NCBI RefSeq assembly: GCF_039566955.1
Contig: NZ_CP154796.1
Span: forward strand, 3,782,001-3,846,000
Length of the DNA: 64,000 nt
Reading direction: 5' to 3'
DNA from: Micromonospora sp. DSM 45708
GTDB taxonomy: Bacteria > Actinomycetota > Actinomycetes > Mycobacteriales > Micromonosporaceae
Part shown: one piece after another, positions 59,331-64,000 of the stretch
How the letters are laid out: each line of letters starts with the position of its first letter
Position numbering within the stretch: the first letter of the stretch is position 1
Program-made: the position numbers and the translations under genes
The notes under the pieces: generated by a model
The model's database searches: none
The model's input: only the letters and a program-made list of their open reading frames with translations
Told to the model about the DNA's origin: nothing

Positions 59331-62300
59331 CTACTTCAACCCCCAGTAGTCCACGAACGGTGGGCGCTCCTCGGGCGAGCGGGAGAGCCAGTCATTGACC
59401 ACCAACGCACTCACCGAAGCGTACTCGTCGGTTATTTCTAGATGATTCCCTGGCACATCTGCCAACGTGACTTTGGTGGCGTAGTTCCAGGTGAACATCC
59501 AGTCGTCATTGTCTGCCGGTCCGCTGATCCGCTCGGATGCCCGGACCTGGAGCGTCGGTATCTCGATGTGCTCGGCGGGCCACCACGGGAAGGAGAGGTA
59601 ATGGACCATCGCGAAGACCCAGCTGTCATCGCCGTCGTCGCCAGTCCGCCTGATTCTTTCAAAAATCTGCTTCTGCCACAGCGGCCCGTCCTCCGACACG
59701 GTTTGATGGGCCTCCTGCGAGGGCGCGTCGAGGAGAATGACGCCGGCCGGCGCCATGCCCATCCGCGCCAGCTCGGCAGCAACCCGGTGGGCGATCAGCC
59801 CACCGCTGGAGGTGCCGCCCAGTGCGAATTCTTCGCCGTTCGCGTTGTCTCGGATGATCGCCTCGACGTACGCGAGAGTCATCGCCTCGATGTCCTCCGG
59901 CAGCTTCTCACCGGCATGGAAGCCGGGCGAGTGCAACACCGACACGTCACGGGTGCCCTGGAAAGCCGACGCCAGCCGCGCATACGGGAAATTGACCGGG
60001 GCTACGTATGGGTTGAAGAGGTACAACTTGGGCTTGGCGTCGCCGATGGCGACCCGGGTGGGAGGCCGGACCGCCTCGTCGGCCGTGTCCACACCGAACG
60101 TCTGGCGGAGCTTCGCCAATCGCCCGACCACCTCGGAGAACTCGTCGTGTCTGCCGTCGACCTCGGCCTGCATGTACATCTCCGCGAGGTTCGACACCCG
60201 AACGGCTCCCGAGCCGGTCGGTTCGGCGCCGGTACCGCGGTCGCTGCCGGTACTCACGGCGGCGGCCAGCTTGTTCACCAGATGATCGGTCAGGGCTCCG
60301 GTGCTGGAATGGTCGAAGACCAGCGTGGCCGGCAACGACAGCCCGGTCGCGGCGGCCAACCGGTTACGCAGCTCCACCGCGGTCAACGAGTCGAAGCCGA
60401 GGTCTCGGAACGCGCTGTCCGGGTCGATCGTCGTGGGATCGGGATGGCCGAGCACGACGGCGGTCTGTGTCCGTACCAGTTCCAGGACTGTCCGCTGGCG
60501 TTCCTCGACTCCCATGGCGGCCAGCCTGGCGGCCAGATCCACCGGCGTGTCGGCGGTGGACGCCGTCCGACGGGTCGAGCCGCCGGCCAATGTCTGCCAC
60601 AGCGGTGGCAGGCCACCGGTCCTGGCGCGACGCAGCGCGGCCAGGTCCACCCGGATCGGCACGAGTTGCGGCTGGTTGGTGCGTATTGCCGTGTCGAACA
60701 GTGCCAGGCCCTGCTCGGAGGAGATGGGGAGGATGCCGGTGCGTCGCATCCGGTCCAGGTCGGCCTCGTCGAGATGCCCGGTCATCGCCGACTGCTGGGC
60801 CCACAGCCCCCACGCCAACGACTGCCCCACCAGACCCTCGGCCTGCCGCCGCAGCGCCAAGGCATCCAAGACGGCGTTGGCCGCGGCGTAGTTGCCCTGC
60901 CCCGGTGACCCGAGCGTGGCCGCCGCCGAGGAATACACCACGAACAACGCCAGATCCATGTCCCGGGTCAGTTCGTGCAGCCACCACGCCGCATCGGCCT
61001 TGGCCCGCAACACCGTCTCCAGCCGCTGCGGCGTCAACGCCTCGACCACCCCGTCATCGAGGACTCCGGCGGTGTGCACCACCCCGACCACCGGATGCTC
61101 GGCCGGTACCGCCGCCAACACCTCGGCCAGGGCGTTGCGGTCAGCGACGTCACACGCGGTCACCTGCACCCGCGCACCCAGCTCCGTCAGGTCACCGACC
61201 AGCTCGGTCGCTCCGGCCGCGGCCGGACCCCGCCGGGACAACAGCAACAGGTGCTTGACCCCGTGTGTGGTGACCAGATGCCGGGCCACCAATCCACCCA
61301 GCACCCCGGTCCCACCAGTGATCACCACCGTGCCACCCGCATCCAACCCCGCCGACAACCCGTCAGAGCTGGACAGGGACAGCCGGCCAGTGCCAACGGC
61401 CCGGGTCAACCGCCGCACATACAGGCCACCGGCGCGTACCGCGATCTCCGGCTCGCCGCTGTCGAGCGCCGCCGTGAGGATTCTGCCCAGGTCGTCACCG
61501 TGGTCGGTTCTGTGGTCAGTGTGATCGTCGAGGTCGAGCAGGATGAATCGGTTCGGGTGTTCGGACTGCGCGGAACGGACCAGACCCCACACCGCAGCCG
61601 CGGCCAGGTCACTGCCATCGGTAGCGCCACGAGTGAGCACCACCAGCCGGGAACCGTCCGTGCCCGGATCGGCCAGCCAGTCCTGGACCCAACCCAACAC
61701 CAACGCGCTCGCCGCGTGCGTGGCCTCGACAACACCCACAGTATCGCCCGCAGCCGGTAGCTCGGCCACCACCACCGCGGGTAGCTCACCATCAACCTGC
61801 CCATGCCATCCCCAGACCGGTTCGGCAGCCACCGGTTCCGCGTCCGGCAGCGGCACCCACTCCACCGCGAACAGCGACTGCGCCGCATCCGGCACCCCGG
61901 CGCCCAACTGGTCGGTGGTCACCGGCCGCAACACCAACGAGTCCACGGTCAGCACCGGCTGGCCGGCGGCGTCGAACACCGCCACCGCGATAGCACCGTC
62001 GTCGGCGGGTGTCAGCCGGACCCGCAGCGTGCTCGCCCCGGTCGCGTGCAGCCGCACCCCACTCCACGCGAACGGCAACACCGCCTCATCACCGAGAAGT
62101 CCGGTCAACCCGATTGCGTGCAACGCCGCGTCCAACACCGCCGGATGCAACCCGAACCCATCCACCCCAACCTGCTCAGGCAGTGTCACCTCGGCGTACA
62201 CATCCCGCTCGGAACGCCACACCGCCCGCAGGCCTTGGAACACCGGCCCGTACACGTACCCGCCGTCGGCCAACCGTTCATACAACCCGTCGACAGCCAC

Positions 62301-64000
62301 CGGTCGCGCGTCGGCCGGTGGCCACTGCCCCAACCCGGCCGGGATCCGGCCAGCTTGCGGGCTCAGCACACCCGTGGCGTGCCGAGTCCACGAACCCTCC
62401 ACACCCTCCGCGCCCTCCGGTCGGGAGTACACGTTGACCGGCCGTCGGCCATCCTGGTCGGGATCACCGACCCACACCTGCACCTGCACTGCGCCCTGCT
62501 CGGGCAGCACCAACGGGCTCTGGAGCGTCAACTCCTCGACCAGGGCACAACCGACCTGGTCGCCGGCGTACATCACCAACTCCACATACGCCGTGCCCGC
62601 CAACAACACCGAACCCAACACCGCATGATCGGCCAACCACGGCTGCGCCGACAGCGACAACCGGCCGGTCAACACCACCCCGTCCCCATCAGCCAACGAC
62701 ACCGCCGCCCGCAACAACGGATGATCAACCGAACCCTGCCCCAACACCCGAGCATCGCCCACACCGCCGGCCACGGTCTGCGGCCAGTACCGCTGATGCT
62801 GGAACGGGTAGGTAGGCAACTCAGCCCGCAGCGGGATGGTCCCGCCCATCGCCCTGCCCACACCCATGGCCTCGGCCGGACCGGCACTCGTGCCGAGCAG
62901 TGTCGGCCAGTCCACGGTCGCGCCGTGTACGTGGACACCGGCGACCGCGGTCAGTAACGTCTCCGGCTCGTCCCGCTCAGCACGCAACGCCGGTAGCCAC
63001 ACACCTGCATCGGGGGCGTCGGGGTCGGCCATCGAGGTCAGCGTGCCGTCCGGTCCCAGTTCGAGGAAGACACCCACGCCCTGCTCACGGAGCGCGGTCA
63101 CCGCGTCGTGGTAGCGCACCGTCTGGCGGACGTGCGCCAGCCAGTATGCGGGATCGGTCACGTCCGCGCCCGGGGTGCCGGACACCACCGGGATGGTCGG
63201 CTCCCGCCACACCACCCCGCCCAACACGTCGGCGAAGTCGGCCAACATCGGCTCCATCAACGGCGAATGGAACGCGTGACTGACCCGCAACCGCCGCGCC
63301 TTACCACCGGCGTCCCGCCACTGCTGCGCCAAGTCCAACACCACCGCCTGATCACCCGAGATCACCGTGGAACGAGGACCGTTGACCGCCGCCACCCCCA
63401 CCAGATCGGCGTACCCCGCGATCAACTCCTGCGCCTCGACATCACTAGCGGTCAACGCCACCATGGCACCACCAGCAGGAAGCGCCTGCATCAGGCGGCC
63501 CCGCGCAGCCACCACCGCCACCGCATCAGCCAGATCCCACACCCCAGCCACATACGCCGCACTCAACTCACCAATCGAATGCCCCGCCAGACACTGCGGA
63601 ACCACACCCCACGAGGCGACCAACCGGTACAACGCCACCTGCACCGCGAACAACCCCGCCTGGGCATACACCGTCTGATCCAACAGCTGCGCCTCGCCCG
63701 CGATTACCTCCCGCAACGACCGCTCCAGATGGCGGTCGAAGGACGCACAGACCTCATCGAACGCCTCCGCGAACACCGGATATGCCTCATACAGGCCCAA
63801 GCCCATCCCGACCCGCTGGCTCCCCTGCCCGGAAAACACCACCGCCAACCGACCAGACCCCGCGACCCCGGTCACCACCCCCGACGCCTGACCACCCCCG
63901 GCCAGCGTGTGTAGCCCGTCCATCAACGCTGGCCGCTGCTGACCGAGGACCACCGCCCGATGCGCGAACACCGACCGAGCCGCCAACCCGCGCCCCACCA
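59331..64000 (-). CDS. Type I polyketide synthase, terminal AT-DH-KR-ACP-TE part (N-terminus outside window)
   Basis: At least 1,555 residues lie in the window. Order from the edge: KS-AT linker (SVFAHRAVVLG), acyltransferase (VFSGQGSQRVGMG, LAGHSIGELSAAYVAG, RVSHAFHSPL), dehydratase (WLADHAVLGSVLLAGTAYVE, HPAVLDAALHAIG), ketoreductase (VVITGGTGVLGGLVARHLVT, VVHTAGVLDDGVVEALT, VVYSSAAATLGSPGQGNYAA), ACP (FRDLGFDSLTAVELRN) and thioesterase (FALGGTSSGGLIAHRVAAEL, DVPGNHLEIT). HAFH in the AT indicates malonyl-CoA. LDD marks a B-type KR. The DH motif lacks the usual Pro (HxxxGxxxxA), so dehydration is uncertain. There is no ER. The TE should release, and perhaps cyclise, the finished chain. The KS and earlier modules lie to the right. 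Confidence 0.95.
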   Translation of the reverse strand, partial: VGRGLAARSVFAHRAVVLGQQRPALMDGLHTLAGGGQASGVVTGVAGSGRLAVVFSGQGSQRVGMGLGLYEAYPVFAEAFDEVCASFDRHLERSLREVIAGEAQLLDQTVYAQAGLFAVQVALYRLVASWGVVPQCLAGHSIGELSAAYVAGVWDLADAVAVVAARGRLMQALPAGGAMVALTASDVEAQELIAGYADLVGVAAVNGPRSTVISGDQAVVLDLAQQWRDAGGKARRLRVSHAFHSPLMEPMLADFADVLGGVVWREPTIPVVSGTPGADVTDPAYWLAHVRQTVRYHDAVTALREQGVGVFLELGPDGTLTSMADPDAPDAGVWLPALRAERDEPETLLTAVAGVHVHGATVDWPTLLGTSAGPAEAMGVGRAMGGTIPLRAELPTYPFQHQRYWPQTVAGGVGDARVLGQGSVDHPLLRAAVSLADGDGVVLTGRLSLSAQPWLADHAVLGSVLLAGTAYVELVMYAGDQVGCALVEELTLQSPLVLPEQGAVQVQVWVGDPDQDGRRPVNVYSRPEGAEGVEGSWTRHATGVLSPQAGRIPAGLGQWPPADARPVAVDGLYERLADGGYVYGPVFQGLRAVWRSERDVYAEVTLPEQVGVDGFGLHPAVLDAALHAIGLTGLLGDEAVLPFAWSGVRLHATGASTLRVRLTPADDGAIAVAVFDAAGQPVLTVDSLVLRPVTTDQLGAGVPDAAQSLFAVEWVPLPDAEPVAAEPVWGWHGQVDGELPAVVVAELPAAGDTVGVVEATHAASALVLGWVQDWLADPGTDGSRLVVLTRGATDGSDLAAAAVWGLVRSAQSEHPNRFILLDLDDHTDHRTDHGDDLGRILTAALDSGEPEIAVRAGGLYVRRLTRAVGTGRLSLSSSDGLSAGLDAGGTVVITGGTGVLGGLVARHLVTTHGVKHLLLLSRRGPAAAGATELVGDLTELGARVQVTACDVADRNALAEVLAAVPAEHPVVGVVHTAGVLDDGVVEALTPQRLETVLRAKADAAWWLHELTRDMDLALFVVYSSAAATLGSPGQGNYAAANAVLDALALRRQAEGLVGQSLAWGLWAQQSAMTGHLDEADLDRMRRTGILPISSEQGLALFDTAIRTNQPQLVPIRVDLAALRRARTGGLPPLWQTLAGGSTRRTASTADTPVDLAARLAAMGVEERQRTVLELVRTQTAVVLGHPDPTTIDPDSAFRDLGFDSLTAVELRNRLAAATGLSLPATLVFDHSSTGALTDHLVNKLAAAVSTGSDRGTGAEPTGSGAVRVSNLAEMYMQAEVDGRHDEFSEVVGRLAKLRQTFGVDTADEAVRPPTRVAIGDAKPKLYLFNPYVAPVNFPYARLASAFQGTRDVSVLHSPGFHAGEKLPEDIEAMTLAYVEAIIRDNANGEEFALGGTSSGGLIAHRVAAELARMGMAPAGVILLDAPSQEAHQTVSEDGPLWQKQIFERIRRTGDDGDDSWVFAMVHYLSFPWWPAEHIEIPTLQVRASERISGPADNDDWMFTWNYATKVTLADVPGNHLEITDEYASVSALVVNDWLSRSPEERPPFVDYWGLK

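Overview
The window is very GC-rich chromosomal DNA from a filamentous actinomycete, most likely a Micromonosporaceae member. This rests on GTG-rich translation starts, a DUF574 methyltransferase, a Ser/Thr kinase, CBM2-bearing secreted enzymes and a modular polyketide synthase; species cannot be assigned from sequence alone.

1-6.7 kb: a partial methyltransferase, two decayed gene fragments, a membrane Ser/Thr kinase with a tandem-repeat tail, a substrate-binding/VWA protein and two membrane proteins.

7-19 kb: a coherent trans-4-hydroxyproline island. A GntR regulator and a palindromic operator precede a tightly overlapping operon: Hyp pathway deaminase (DHDPS family), hydroxyproline 2-epimerase, ketoglutarate-semialdehyde-type dehydrogenase, Xaa-Pro aminopeptidase and a three-subunit FAD/Fe-S D-hydroxyproline dehydrogenase. 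A LysR regulator and a large secreted M9-type collagenase lie directly beyond it, so collagen cleavage, imino-peptide trimming and Hyp oxidation appear linked.

19-24.6 kb: orphan response regulator, DJ-1/PfpI protein, aldo/keto reductase and a DUF1800/DUF1501 pair (the latter frameshifted).

24.6-33.3 kb: plant-polymer degradation genes with CBM2 domains (zinc protease, GH5 cellulase, SGNH esterase) interleaved with a LacI regulator, a ROK regulator, a LacI-like protein without a DNA-binding domain, and two deletion scars that truncated a CBM2 gene and a sugar-binding protein. Palindromes of the type CGAAAA-CC-TTTTCG recur here.

33.3-53.6 kb: a divergent catabolic locus around an IclR regulator and repeated GTTCGG/CCGAAC sites. 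One arm encodes an aminotransferase, an enolase-superfamily acid-sugar dehydratase, an amidohydrolase and an SDR; the other encodes two tandem beta-helix proteins, a Gfo/Idh oxidoreductase, an ABC importer (binding protein plus two permeases, no ATPase), an epimerase-like protein, a DHDPS-family lyase, a 2-hydroxyacid dehydrogenase, a FAH-family hydrolase, a GNAT protein and an SMP-30 lactonase. Together they look like a polysaccharide or acid-sugar utilisation system whose substrate is not evident; this is the best candidate for an undescribed system.

53.6-59.3 kb: TauE/SafE permease, secreted trypsin-like peptidase, DUF899 protein and a zone of gene debris (LysR HTH piece, secreted-protein piece, IS5 remnant).

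59.3-64 kb: the terminal AT-DH-KR-ACP-TE part of a type I PKS, running off the right edge.
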